Assembly: GCA_907165065.1 (NCBI GenBank)
Contig: OU015528.1
Span: 29,224,515 to 29,288,514 of the forward strand
DNA length: 64,000 nucleotides
Reading direction: 5' to 3'
Source: Caprimulgus europaeus
Taxonomy: Eukaryota > Chordata > Aves > Caprimulgiformes > Caprimulgidae
Shown: positions 23,601-34,828 of the stretch, piece after piece
Layout of the letters: each line of letters begins with the position of its first letter
How positions within the stretch are numbered: position 1 is the first letter of the stretch
Notes under the pieces: generated by a model
Told to the model about the DNA's origin: nothing
Databases searched by the model: none
Seen by the model: only the letters and a program-made list of their open reading frames with translations
Made by a program: the position numbers and the translations under genes

Positions 23601-26600
23601 TAATGGCACAGGTTCGTTGTGCATGTCAACAGTAATATTATTTAAGTGAAAACCCCAACACTTTTTTTGGGTCTGAAAAGCCATTTTAGATTTGGATGCA
23701 TGGAAGCCTGTGGAGTCCTGAGGAGTTAAAACTGTGGTTAAATACTAAGCTTTAAAATTTCATTTTATTTTCTTCTGCAGGAAACTTTCATTAATTCTTC
23801 CAAGTACCTCATATTTGCCACTGAATTTTCTAACATTCATGTTGATACAGTACATGACATTTACTGCTTAAGTTACAAGCTGGGTGCATCAGTTTCTGAG
23901 AAGAAAATAATATTTTTCTGAGAAGATCATTTGAAATACATGTGTGTACTGATGTTATTTCCAGCTATGCCCATTGCAGAGGCGTGCAGGCCACTTTGTG
24001 AAAAATATGTGCCCGGTGTTACAATGTCTATTTATATGTATCTCTCTTAGAGGTGGTTTCGTTCCATCTTTTCATCCTATATCCAAGTTGAAATACTATT
24101 TTTTGCAAATATCTGTGCATGGGCTTCTCTTTACTCAGTGATACCGAATGTAACAGGACTACAAATATAAGGAAATTGTAAAAAATGCTAAAATATTTTG
24201 CTGCATCTGACTTAATTTAACAATAAATATGTCAACGTGAAATTTAGGTATAATTTTGGGACAGAACTTTTTTTGTAGTTAGTGACCATAAATGTTTCTG
24301 AAAACTGCTGAGTGTTCAGCAGCTCATGGAATTACACTCATTAGCTATTAAATATTATGAAGTTTCATATTGCTAATTTCAAAAGAAATGTCAAAAATCA
24401 TCTCAAAGTCTTCTGCTTTGTGTTCAAGTGTTATAGCCTTTAATGAAAAAAAAATTGTAGCAGAGCATGCAAAAGAGAATTAATAAAAGACATCAATATG
24501 TATCCATGTAAATAATAATCAGCAAGGCTACTCCTTGATTAAAAACTGGGCAAAATTCCAACTTTTTAAAATGCATAGATATAAAGAATTTTTCTAACTT
24601 TAATGTGGTTTTTAAATTACATGGTCCATAACTCCATACACATTTGCACCCTAGCCAACAAGAAGAAAACCTGTAAGCCATGCAACAGGTTTAATCAAAA
24701 TACATAAAGCCCTTGATTCATGTCTGATGAATCACTGCAAAAAACCCCAGAATACCAAAACAGATCAAGGATCTGTAATTTCTACATAAAAACAATACAT
24801 TTGAAGCAAGCACCAGCATCACTAATCACTTATTTTGTTTCTTCTGAACATTTCAGGAAAAAACAGCTCATATTTGCAGCCAAACTTATGTGTTCCTGAT
24901 TTGAGCACATCAGTTGAAAATTATGAAATGTAACCTTTTGGGAGGAGGAATCATAAAGAAACAGCCAGTGTGTTTGAGACATTCTACCATCAGCCAGAGT
25001 CTATGGCATGCCACACATATGATTATTGTATTTCTTATAAAAGTCCTAAGGAGTATCTGAATGTCAAATTAATCCTTATTAGTAATCGAAAGATAGAAAC
25101 TTAATAGAATTCAAGGATCCTTCAAGACACAAGTGAGAATGTGTGCATTCAGGGTAATGATGCTGAGAATGCTGAAATGTTAGAGTGGGGAAAGTGGTGA
25201 GCAAAGTGTCATGGATGGTTGAACGACCGACTGCTTGCTCCCCAGCATGCTGGGCTTTCAGCTGCTGAACGATCTTAACTCAGAGTTTAGCAACCCTAAC
25301 TCAATGTTAGCCTTTAAAAAAAAAAGAAAAAATTATTGCAATAGGATTTTTTTCCTCTTTGCTTTTTGTCAAGGTTACTATATTATCTAGGTTTATAGAA
25401 TCAGTGCAGCCAGTTGTAAATGTTATATGAATTGGAAAAAAAAAAATGCTGCCAAATGCACAAAGAACTACCGAGAAAGCTTTCCAACAATTTTTGAACT
25501 GTGCTACCTTCAGTGTTGTCACACAAGCACATAGGATATGTCAGAAACACAGATTACCATTCCTAGAGATGTAATAAAGAAATGGGCACAAAAATAGTTG
25601 CGTGACATTTTAATATTTTCAAATTAATCTATACTTTTTAAAATTATTTTTTCTGTCTGCATCTCTAAACACCTATCCGAGTACTAAAATTATTTAGCCA
25701 AAAGTTTTTGAACTAGAGATGATTGCTACAGAATGTTCAGTATTCTGATTTAGTCCTGCCTGAGAACAGCAGCATATTTTTAAAGCATTTTCCAACTTAA
25801 TTAATAGGTTTTAAGCGTTACCAGAATCAATTTTTAGTTCTTTTTCCTCTGGATGTCAGAGATGACATTCCAATAGCAGTACTAAGTACTTACTTAAAGC
25901 ATTTGTGGTTGAAGGAAGGCTCTACTTTAAAAAAAAGTATTACGGATTCTTTGCCAAACAAAGCAAATCAGCTTCTGCAAGTGAATTTTTTATTTTTTAA
26001 AAAAGAAGAAAAAGAAAAAGAAAAAGAAAAAGAAAAAGAAAAAGAAAAAGAAAAAGAAAAAGAAAAAGAAAAAGAAAAAGAAAAAGAAAAAGAAAAAGAA
26101 AAAGAAAAAGAAAAAGAAAAAAGCTAAAAAAGAAAACGGAAAAAGCTAAAAAGAAAAACAAAGTCTGACTGATATTAGCAAGTAGTTTATCCTATTCTTA
26201 ATTCTTGGAACTCCTTGGGCTTTTTCAGCCTTTTAGGAAGCAGAAATTAAAAAAAAAAATAACGCTGGATTGGAAAGATAGCTGCACTGACACTGCAGAG
26301 CAGATAGCTGAAAATGCCCTTGTGTTTAAATCATTTGACTTGACAGGATGCAATCTACAATATTGCATTAGTGCAACTTGAAATATTATTGTTGCATTTA
26401 TTTTCAACTTATTTCAGCAATTCACTTTATTTAAATAAATGTCATATTGTTCAGACTGTTTCATTTCAAGTTCCTTTGGATCAGTGACACTGTGAACATT
26501 TTATGACATTGTCAATGTCTTTAAAAAAATACCTTTATATCAAGAAGGTTCACCTCTAGTTCCATACTAAAAAGAATGCAGGAAGCAAAATAAAAAGCAT

Positions 26601-27654
26601 AAATGCACTGTCTGTATGTGAAATAAATTACAGCTGTGAATTATCTTTAATTACATCACTGTATTATAGCAGTGAGAAATCAAACCAGGGCACATAAATT
26701 AAATGCTAAAACCTAGATTACACACTTTTTAAAGAAACTTCCATTCCTACAGTGAATATAAATATAGAATATACCCCAACTTTACCTCATTATGGACATA
26801 AAAGACAATTATGGCAGCTTGATACTGCTACAAACTAATCTCTACTATTGTAACCATTCTGACTAGTTATTATACATTTAATTTGCAGAACATTTTTTCA
26901 TCCCTCACAGAAAGTGGTATGTATTTATGGGACAACTGTCTAAAGTTTGTTGTTTTGTTTTGTTTTTTTTTTCATTTTGGTAAGAAAAAAAAAAAGATGG
27001 AAAAGAGAAAAGGCAGCAAGAATTCTAGTGTTATAGATTCTCCTCTTATAAATTAATGGAGTGTACCTAATACATTTGGACTTATAAATGTTATTCTACC
27101 TGAGACCTGATCGAGATATAGATTTTATGCCAAATACATCTTCCTTTGTTCTTTTAATGGCCTTAAAACTGACCTACCTGTACTGTTAACTGAAGGTATT
27201 ATGAGATGGAAATATTGGTTTGCATCCTTTAAGCTTTTAGAAATACTAGATATAAAGTTTTTGCATTGTCTCCAGAGTCAGATCTTTTTTTGAAGTGTAT
27301 ATTTTCTTAGAGCTAAAAAAATGAATAAATTGATTTATGTGTGTATATGACTGTGTGTGTGTCTCTGAGAATGTAACTATATGAGAAAGAATATTAAATT
27401 TACAGTGCATAGTTTGAGCCCTCTATTCATTTTCACAGAAATAGCAGTACATTATTTCAAAAAGAATCTTTAATGTTTGAGTTATCTTTTAAGGGGAAAA
27501 ACATGATTATTTCTTCAAAACATCTGCTTTTTAAATCTACTTATTATTCAGTTATGTAGTCTTTATTGCTTTTCATTTACAACAGTATGACTTAGAAAAA
27601 GGAATATTTAAATGGTGTCTGAAAAGTTAAAATTGGTAGTGAGAGGAAAATATG
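23601..27654 (+). other. SLC16A7: SLC16A7 intron 1, no gene seen outside the (GAAAAA)n array
   Basis: AT-rich sequence with several A-runs. The (GAAAAA)n array at 26005-26122 is listed separately. No coding pattern is evident. Confidence 0.75.
26005..26122 (+). repeat. (GAAAAA)n hexanucleotide microsatellite, about 19 units
   Basis: A nearly perfect 6-nt repeat. The open frame across it reads as a Lys-Glu dipeptide repeat, which is only the microsatellite in translation. Related degenerate units ('aaaaagctaaaaaagaaaa') continue to about 26160. It is probably polymorphic in length. Confidence 0.95.
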
Positions 27655-27800
27655 GATTATTGCTGCCTTTGTGTGGTGGTTTTGCTTGGCTAGCAGCCAA
27701 ACACAGCCTCTTGCTCTGTCTCCTGGTACCCACAGATGTCCTGCAGATGCTCAGGGTTGGGGCTTGGGACTGCCCCATGGGTCAGGGCTGCCCCACGGCT
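27655..27800. repeat. GC-richer repeat-like patch, possibly LTR remnant
   Basis: About 145 nt (for example 'gtgtggtggttttgcttggc' and 'tgccccatgggtcagggctg') with GC well above the surrounding intron and abrupt AT-rich edges. The 'tggctagcagccaaacacag' segment reminds me of avian endogenous retrovirus LTRs, but I cannot name a family and see no terminal dinucleotides or target duplication. It may be a fragment of any older repeat. Confidence 0.3.
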
Positions 27801-27903
27801 TAAATATTAATATTAAAAGAAATAATTAGTCTCATTTGTAAGCAATATATTTCTTCCAAGAGGTCTTGATTTTCACTGAAGTCCAGTGAAAACAGCTTTG
27901 TCC

Positions 27904-28260
27904 TCATATTTTGCACAATACACGTGCAAGTGAATATTCTGCTGAGCCATCCAAACAGAACATAGGTGTCACATTATTATAGGCTTTGCATACCACATCA
28001 TAAACACCTCCCAGATGCATGAGCCAGTCTTTGCTCACAGAGCTGACATGACTTTTGCCATCTTTTCCTTGACATAAGATGAAGAATTTGAGAAGCTGAT
28101 ATTTTTTCTTGTCTTCTTCTAGAGCATGTGTCCTGCTGCACAGCCCTTCCTGAAACTGTTCTTCAGTGGCACCAGTTACAGTTGTTTTTGTATTCATTCT
28201 CACAGTCTGGCCGTTTGCCTCGAATTGAAAGATATAAAAAAAAAATACAGCCAGGAGACT
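27904..28260 (-). CDS. Unidentified open frame, candidate exon or gene remnant, antisense in SLC16A7 intron 1
   Basis: I do not recognise this protein. On the minus strand a frame runs from just after a TAA (near 28272) to TGA at 27904. It lacks an early ATG; the first ATG is at 28197. The N-terminal part is hydrophobic (SLLAVFFFYIFQFEANG), like a signal peptide or membrane segment. A hydrophilic part follows with EEDKKKYQLLKFFILCQGKD, SKDWLMHLGGVYDVVCKAYN, a possible N-glycosylation site (NNVT) and several Cys. Composition is richer in GC than the intron around it. A plausible acceptor precedes it on the minus strand ('tgttaacag'), and another follows the T-run ('ttcaattcgag'). It could be an exon of an antisense gene, a decayed retrocopy or viral remnant, or chance. 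Confidence 0.25.
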   Translation of the reverse strand, partial: SLLAVFFFYIFQFEANGQTVRMNTKTTVTGATEEQFQEGLCSRTHALEEDKKKYQLLKFFILCQGKDGKSHVSSVSKDWLMHLGGVYDVVCKAYNNVTPMFCLDGSAEYSLARVLCKI

Positions 28261-30626
28261 GTTAACACATTATGATAATGGTCTTAAATTTGGTTTAGGG
28301 AGTGTATAGTCTTTTGTGGCTGATGGTTTGTAGGTGCTAAGGGAGAGATCAGAGTAAATATTCACATGGGCTTTGTGACTTAACATCTGTTATATAGTTA
28401 CTTCAAGGTTTGGGAAAGCAGACTCAGAGATCCAGCAGTCCTTTAGTGCATTAACATGCATTAATGTATAGCATGATTTTGGCAGTTACAGTACTTAAAC
28501 ACCTTAATCTTCCTTCTGCAAAAAAGAAAAAATAGGGAAGGAATATAGATACATGCTGGCATGTGAGCATTGCTTACATAATTGTAGAAGCTGTTGGATA
28601 TGAAATGGAATTTGTGCATGGCTATAAAACATGATGGCAGGCAAACAGCTGGAATTTATATAGACTCATCTACGTTAAGGTATGAATATGCATCATTTTA
28701 TGAGACTCCAAAACCAAGTATATACACAGATGTCACAAGAAAATTTTGAATCTACTCATCAGATTGGAAGGGTTCCTAGATGACTTACTTAAACTAACTT
28801 TATGGCTTATAGAACGATTAATATTTCCCACATGCACAAATTTTAAGTCACAATACTGGAATATACTAAAAGAAAACGCAAAATTAAATGGAGCTGTGGT
28901 GGTAAATACACATCATTAACTTAAGGAAAACTTCTCAAAGAGAATGTTATGTTTAAAGGAGTTTTGAATTCATAATACATTCCAGATTTAGGTAATTTGA
29001 AAGTACAGAGCTCAGACGCATCAGACAGCTTTATCTTTCCTCTGGTGTCTTCATCCACTGCCTACCTAAATTAATACATCCATATTTGACCTCTGGCTAA
29101 CAGGTCTTGTAGGTGAGACTAACATTGTATGCTTTGATCTGAAAAGCTGCAGCTTACAGTCCTGGCCTAACTGCTACAGTTAAAATCCACAGAGATGCAG
29201 TTTTCTTGTTCCTAATAAGAAACTGTTTGCAAAATGATCTGTCTCAAGGGACGGTACTACAAAACTTGCTGTTTCTGGACAGCCCCCCAAACACCCAACC
29301 ATGTAAACACTAAAACCAAACCTTTTCCCCAACCCCCTAAACAAACAAGAATTGGTCTCATTTTCCTTTTCAAGGAGAAGGAAGGAAGAAACAGTATTAA
29401 AGATTATGATTATTATAATCAGTACTCTTCTGGCATGAATATTACAGCAGAGCTCATCTTTATCCATAATTACGGTTGGAAAACATTGCCAGCACAGTGC
29501 AATACTGTCTTTTTGATCCATAGTTTTATTTAAAATGCTAACAATATAGCGATATTGTACAACAATCATCTTTTTTTAATGCTGTTCCTCTCTAATTTGT
29601 TCTCACACCTATTCTAGCATTTCATACTGTCTTTAATGAGAAAAGAAACATTGCTAAATGTTTTGTGATGTTGTAACTTAAGTATTTATGTAAGGGTGCA
29701 ATTCAAGGTGCTGCCTGGAGTGAATAAATCTGTAAATAGTATGGTCAAATATTTACCTGCTATGATGCCTCTTTCTTACTTATTTTCTAAGGATCAGCAA
29801 AGGAATATTTTACGTAAAACTGCAGCAAGGCAAATTTTTTTTTTGGGTGGGTCAGAATTTTAACAAATGCTACACAAATTTTTCAATTACAATTTTATAA
29901 ATACTTCCATGTCATTACAGGAAAATAATTTTTAAAATACTTATTTTGTTATCTTTGAAATGCAATACTGTTATTGTATTTAGCAAGTATAACAATTAAA
30001 ACTTTATTTTATTCAGAAAATTACCTTTAATTGAATTTATTTTCAAAAACATAACTATTAATTGATAGAGACACAAAAGTTTTTGCTTTGAGTTAAACAA
30101 AGAATTCAAGTTAAAAGGGGATTTTATGACCCAGAAGAAATATTTGTATTGTTCACATATTTCGAAAGGCCTTTCTTTCTAATTCAAACATGAGCCAAAC
30201 TACTGATTATCCAAACATAGCTGTATTAAAAAAAAAATGTGATTGAAGTTATACTAAGCATAGTTATGAGAGCACGAGTTTATAGATAGGAGAAGTAAGC
30301 TTGATATATTTGGAAAGTGTTTGGAGCCTAATTTGTCTGTCCTTCATGTTTCACTGCTTTCCCATATGGCCTCAAAGGAGAAACCCCACCTTGTCACTGT
30401 TCTGCTCAGTGGATCCCTCCAAATGGAAATAAGTAGTGTTAAGTATCTCATCATATAAGCTGTCAGTGAAATGATTTAGTGCTTCATATATGGTTTAAAA
30501 TCTTTTAATAAATCTCTGGGCTATTGTAGATTTGGTGAGCCATTCCATGCTGTGGAATTTTGTCTGTTCGTTTCATTATGTGGTTATGCTTAAATTTTAA
30601 ATCAGTGAGCAGCAGAGCCTGGTGTA
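28261..30626 (+). other. SLC16A7: SLC16A7 intron 1, no gene seen
   Basis: AT-rich intron. Overlapping open frames on both strands at about 29180-29569 lack protein-like features and are taken as chance. Confidence 0.7.
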
Positions 30627-30863
30627 CTATGATTTTGTGCCTGTAAGGTGAGCCCTAATGCCTTCAGTCTGAGCATTCTTTACCTTCCCAGTAAAAGAGC
30701 CACCCTGTTTATCCTCTCTGCCTCCACCTACCATAAACAGTACAGCTACCTGGGCAAGAAGATGGATTGCTTTTACTGGTGGAAAGCTGAGAGCATTGGC
30801 CAGTGTCTGTGCTGCCTGGACAGGGACCTCCTTTTTCATCAGATGCTTCTCTAGACTCCTCAT
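30627..30863 (-). CDS. Unidentified minus-strand open frame in SLC16A7 intron 1
   Basis: A 78-codon frame with ATG at 30861-30859 (ORF limit 30863) and stop at 30627. It begins MRSLEKHLMKKEVPVQAAQT followed by LANALSFPPVKAIHLLAQVA. The first 40 residues read like an amphipathic helical protein; the rest (GGGREDKQGGSF...) is less convincing. A possible splice donor (cccag|gtagct) sits after LLAQ, so only the first part might be exonic. GC is higher than in flanking DNA. I recognise no family. It lies 2.4 kb upstream, in the minus sense, of the other unidentified frame at 27904-28260. Chance or an old repeat remains quite possible. Confidence 0.15.
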   Translation of the reverse strand: MRSLEKHLMKKEVPVQAAQTLANALSFPPVKAIHLLAQVAVLFMVGGGREDKQGGSFTGKVKNAQTEGIRAHLTGTKS

Positions 30864-32283
30864 GACCCAAGCTATTTAATAAATGCACAAACCATAAGAT
30901 CTAAACATCACTCAAATCCTTGCTTTTCAGTCAAGTGAATTTCAAAGTGACCTCTGGATTCATGAACTACTAGAAAAAATGGGCAGACATAGGGCAACAC
31001 TATTGTAGAAGCTTATTTTTGTATAGAAGAAAGCTAAAATTTGATCATTTGGCATATGCTTAAGATTTTTGTTGTTCATATGCAAGTACTAATTAGCATT
31101 TACAGTACATGTGTAATAATACTTTAATAAATTTAAGATAATTCAAACAGTGGAGTGTAAAAAAACTGTACCTATGAAAATACACTTTTAAATTTGGTTG
31201 GATTTTACTTTTTTACACCATGGAGTTTCTGGCATTTATTCCTTTAGATATTTATAAAGAGACTTAAAACTGTTACCAGTATAGTGAATGATTTGCAGTG
31301 AAATCAAATGCAGAGCTTAGCATGCCACTTTATGCCAGGTACCTGCTTTATCTCGAGTTTGAAATTTATTGCTTTTTACTATGGGATTTTTTATTTTTTC
31401 ACTGGATAAGCTTAGTTATTGCAAAAGCAAGACTGTTCATAATGGTTTGGGCCAAATATAGTGCAGTCAAATGGATTACCTAAAGAGCTTTGACAACCTC
31501 TTAATCTTGATAGGTAGCACACCATCTATTCTAGTCACAGTCATTTAAAAAACATATAATGCATGTCATGCTAAATTGCACACTAGCTGTTTGTTTAGTA
31601 TAGACATAATTACTCCATAAACTGAATTGCAGTTGAAACTTAAAAATGGACCTGTAGCAATATTTTCAGAGTTTATAGGTCTTTATGCTAAACCACATCT
31701 TAGATTTTTCCAGACCACCTATAGTCATCGTACTGCCCATTAACACTTCTTTCTGGATGAAGTAAGGGAAAATGAGCCTCAGGGGCCAGAGATTTGCAAT
31801 CTGATTTAACAGTATTTTTAAGACAATGTGTAGTTTTAAGTAGGGGTTCAGGGCATGCTACAGTATTAAGATCAGATATTAGTTTGCTTGACTGGAGGTT
31901 CCTCCTGCTCTGTGAAGTGGAGCTTTGTATCTGTCTCATAGTTGAAATTCTTCAGTCCTTCCTTGCACTTTCAAAACTTCCATTGATGGATCTAAGTATT
32001 GATTGCTTGCCAACTGTGACAATCCCTCTTGCTTGTCTGATGTCTTTAATCTTTTGATCCATCTCCATGACTAATCAATATTTATATTGTCATGGAGGCA
32101 ATATATCCAAATCCAGGCTCTTGTATGTGCAAACGCACAGAATGTGTCTGTAAGACAAATCAGTATAGAAACAGCTAAACATTTTCCAGGATAAAAGAGT
32201 AAGGCATTCCAACATATCCTGAACACAGCAATATGTCTGATGGTTACCTGTTACCTGTTAGTGTATTTTCTTTCTATTAACAG
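30864..32283 (+). other. SLC16A7: SLC16A7 intron 1, last part
   Basis: AT-rich intron ending at the acceptor 'tttctattaacag'. No gene or repeat recognised. Confidence 0.8.
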
Positions 32284-32427
32284 GTCCCATAAGCAGCATT
32301 TTGGTGAATAAGTATGGTAGCCGGCCTGTGATGATAGCGGGAGGCATCTTGTGTTCATTTGGTATGATTGCTTCCTCTTTCTGCAATAGTGTCCTGGAAC
32401 TTTATCTCTGCATTGGTGTCGTTGGAG
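32284..32427 (+). CDS. SLC16A7: SLC16A7 coding exon 2 (residues 72-120)
   Basis: This 144-nt exon encodes the rest of helix 2, the short cytoplasmic loop with NKYGSRP (residues 80-86), helix 3 (about 87-105) and the start of helix 4. The acceptor is 'tctattaacag|gtccc' and the donor is ggag|gtaagag at 32428. Both flanking introns are phase 1, so the exon completes the split Gly72 codon and opens the split Gly120 codon. The product [15 protein letters not shown] is typical of MCT1/MCT2. As I recall, other SLC16A genes have a 144-nt exon at this place. It is too short and too interrupted to stand out as an open frame, and was found by extending the protein across the intron. The acceptor is preceded by a 7-bp tandem repeat (ttacctg twice, about 32243-32256). 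Confidence 0.96.
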
Positions 32428-34015
32428 GTAAGAGTCCTGTTTAAAAGGGATTATTATATTATATTATATGATTTCTGATACTGTTCTAGCAATGAGACTT
32501 GCTGACAAAGAACCCACTGTGCAAGGCATTGTGCAAATACAAACCAAGAAGGTAGCAAGATCAGTTCATTTCAGCTACCTGAACTGCCTAATCCTGTAAA
32601 TTAGCTGGTATGATGTTAAATTATTTCTTAGGGTATTTCAGGAACAACTGATAATTTTATTCAATAAATGCTGTATGTATGTACTGTTCCACACCACACT
32701 GTAATTATGGTATAAAAATTGACTGGCTCATTACAGCACTTATTACAGTCATTTGTGTAGAATGTCACATTCATTCTTTTAGCTTTCAGTCATATTGCAC
32801 CTCAAATGGGGTAGCAGAGGCTAGCAGAATTCCAGTAAAAATGCAAAAGCTAGTAGCAGCTTTCTGTATGTTTGTACATACATGTACTCTGACAGATAAG
32901 TATAGCAAATTTCCATTCTATAGCTTTCTTTTAAAAATCTGCCAGTGTCAATCCCCAAATAAAATTATTCATTATCAACAAAGGCCTGAATATTGCCTTA
33001 GGCAATGAACTATTGTGATTGTAAAGTCAATAAATTAAATAACCTCATTATTGAAAATTATGGTGTGTTTGGTTTGGTTTTTTTTATAACATCCTCAGAA
33101 TAAGGAAGAAAAGTAATATGAAATATTGGCAGGTAATAAAAAAAGAGAATACTTGTTCCTATATTCAAACTTGTCTTTCTTTATGTTGAGACTAAAGGAG
33201 TCCTTTGTTCAGTAATTATTTCTTAAAGCTCTAATTTTTTACATCCTAAACTTGGGGCTCGCTGAAAGAGTAAAATTAGTCCAGGAATGGGCCTATCAGA
33301 GGAGAAAACTGCTTTCCTCTGCCATGCAGGAGATACATAGCTACTTAGACCTTATTACCTAGATGTCTTAATGCAGAGAGAAGACCTAGAGGTTAAGTTT
33401 ATATACTCATCTGATGAGGACGAGTGATCTGCTCCCATGCATGTCCTCTACAGCTCTTCTGCCTTTAGTAGTAACTTCCATACCTGGGGAAGTGGAGCTG
33501 AATGTACTCCAAAATAATTAGCCTTTTTAAGCGCCACTTTTGTACACAAGTTTGATCTTAAATAGGGATAGAAATAAGAAATGAGGAGATTTATGTATTT
33601 AAATACACCCTGTGTTCATTGTAGTTGAGGTGATATTTAATAACTTTTGTGAAATGAGACAAAAGATAATTGCATTTTAGCTTAGTAAATATAAAAATGA
33701 TAAGTCAAGGTGCTGATACCATCATTCCTCTGTGATTCCCCCGTCTCTGTCATTATGGAAACACAACAAGGAGTTTTAATTTTTATTGCAGTGCTACAGG
33801 TGAAATGGCAGAATGCCACAATTACATCATCTTGGCATTTAAAAACATGGACAACAATGAAGTTGTATTTCATTGTGTGATGCTATTTGGTTTCTGTCTT
33901 CATAGAAAGGAATCACTGGATTAGATACTGGTCATTTTAAAAGTAACTTGAAAGATGTGTGGTATGTTTTTTAGTGCATGTCCTTCAATAATATTATCTT
34001 TTATGTGTTTTTTAG
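32428..34015 (+). other. SLC16A7: SLC16A7 intron 2
   Basis: 1588-nt phase 1 intron from gtaagag to ttttttag. It holds a short ATT/TAT-rich run right after the donor (about 32450-32468) and no recognised feature otherwise. Confidence 0.9.
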
Positions 34016-34828
34016 GTCTGGGCTTAGCATTCAACTTGCAGCCTGCCTTGACCATGATTGGCAAGTATTTCTATAAGAAGCGTCCCATTGCTAATGGATT
34101 GGCCATGGCTGGAAGTCCGGTGTTTCTTAGCACATTGGCACCTCTCAATCAATTTCTCTTTAATGCATTTGGCTGGAAAGGAAGCTTTCTCATTCTGGGA
34201 GGACTTCTTTTGAACTGCTGTGTGGCTGGGTCACTTATGAGACCTGTTGGACCGAAAACAGTCTCTCCTGTGAAAAAAGATGTTGAAAAAGGCATAGGAG
34301 AGTCTACCTTGCACAAAAACAACAAGAAGTCTTTTTGGCAAACTATGAATAAATATCTAGATCTGTCCCTCTTCAAACACAGAGGGTTTCTGATCTATTT
34401 GTCAGGAAATGTCATTATGTTTATTGGTTTCTTTGCACCAATAGTATTCTTGGCTCCTTATGCCAAGCACAAGGGAATTGATGAATATTCTGCTGCTTTT
34501 TTGCTATCTATCTTAGCCTTTGTAGACATGTTTGCTAGGCCTTCAATGGGACTTGTAGCAAACTCCAAGTTTATCCGGCCAAAGATTCAGTACTTTTTTA
34601 GTTTTGCTGTGTTGTACAATGGCGTCTGTCACATACTGTGCCCTCTAGCAACAAATTACACTGGCCTGGTGATATATGCTGTATTTTTTGGATTTGCATT
34701 TGGAATGGTTAGCAGTGTTCTTTTTGAGACATTGATGGACCTTGTTGGGGCTGCCAGATTTTCCAGTGCAGTTGGACTTGTCACCATTGTGGAATGTTGC
34801 CCTGTGCTCATAGGCCCTCCTCTAGGAG
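34016..34828 (+). CDS. SLC16A7: SLC16A7 coding exon 3 (residues 120-391, helices 4-11)
   Basis: This large exon of 813 nt carries most of the transporter. It holds the second MCT signature, [19 protein letters not shown] (residues 137-155), in which Arg142 matches MCT1 Arg143. Helices 5 and 6 span about 146-196. The cytoplasmic loop (about 197-240) is rich in Lys and Ser. Helix 7 is at about 243-265. Helix 8 contains the DxxxR pair Asp290/Arg294 in FVDMFARP, which corresponds to the catalytic Asp302/Arg306 of MCT1. Helices 9, 10 and most of 11 follow, with [14 protein letters not shown] at 351-364. The acceptor is 'tatgtgttttttag|gtctg' and the donor is ggag|gtaagga at 34829. All functional residues expected of an active proton-coupled carrier are present, with no frameshift. 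Lys206/Lys207 and Lys223/Lys224 give the loop its charge. Confidence 0.98.

Noticed and set aside
25903-26127. Lys-Glu repeat protein frame
   Set aside because: It is the translation of the (GAAAAA)n microsatellite and has no independent coding evidence.
29180-29569. 129-codon minus-strand frame overlapping a 99-codon + frame
   Set aside because: Poly-Ile from an ATT/AAT run and no recognisable pattern; both strands open equally, which suggests chance.
34149-34376. Minus-strand frame inside SLC16A7 exon 3
   Set aside because: It is a shadow of the transporter coding sequence.
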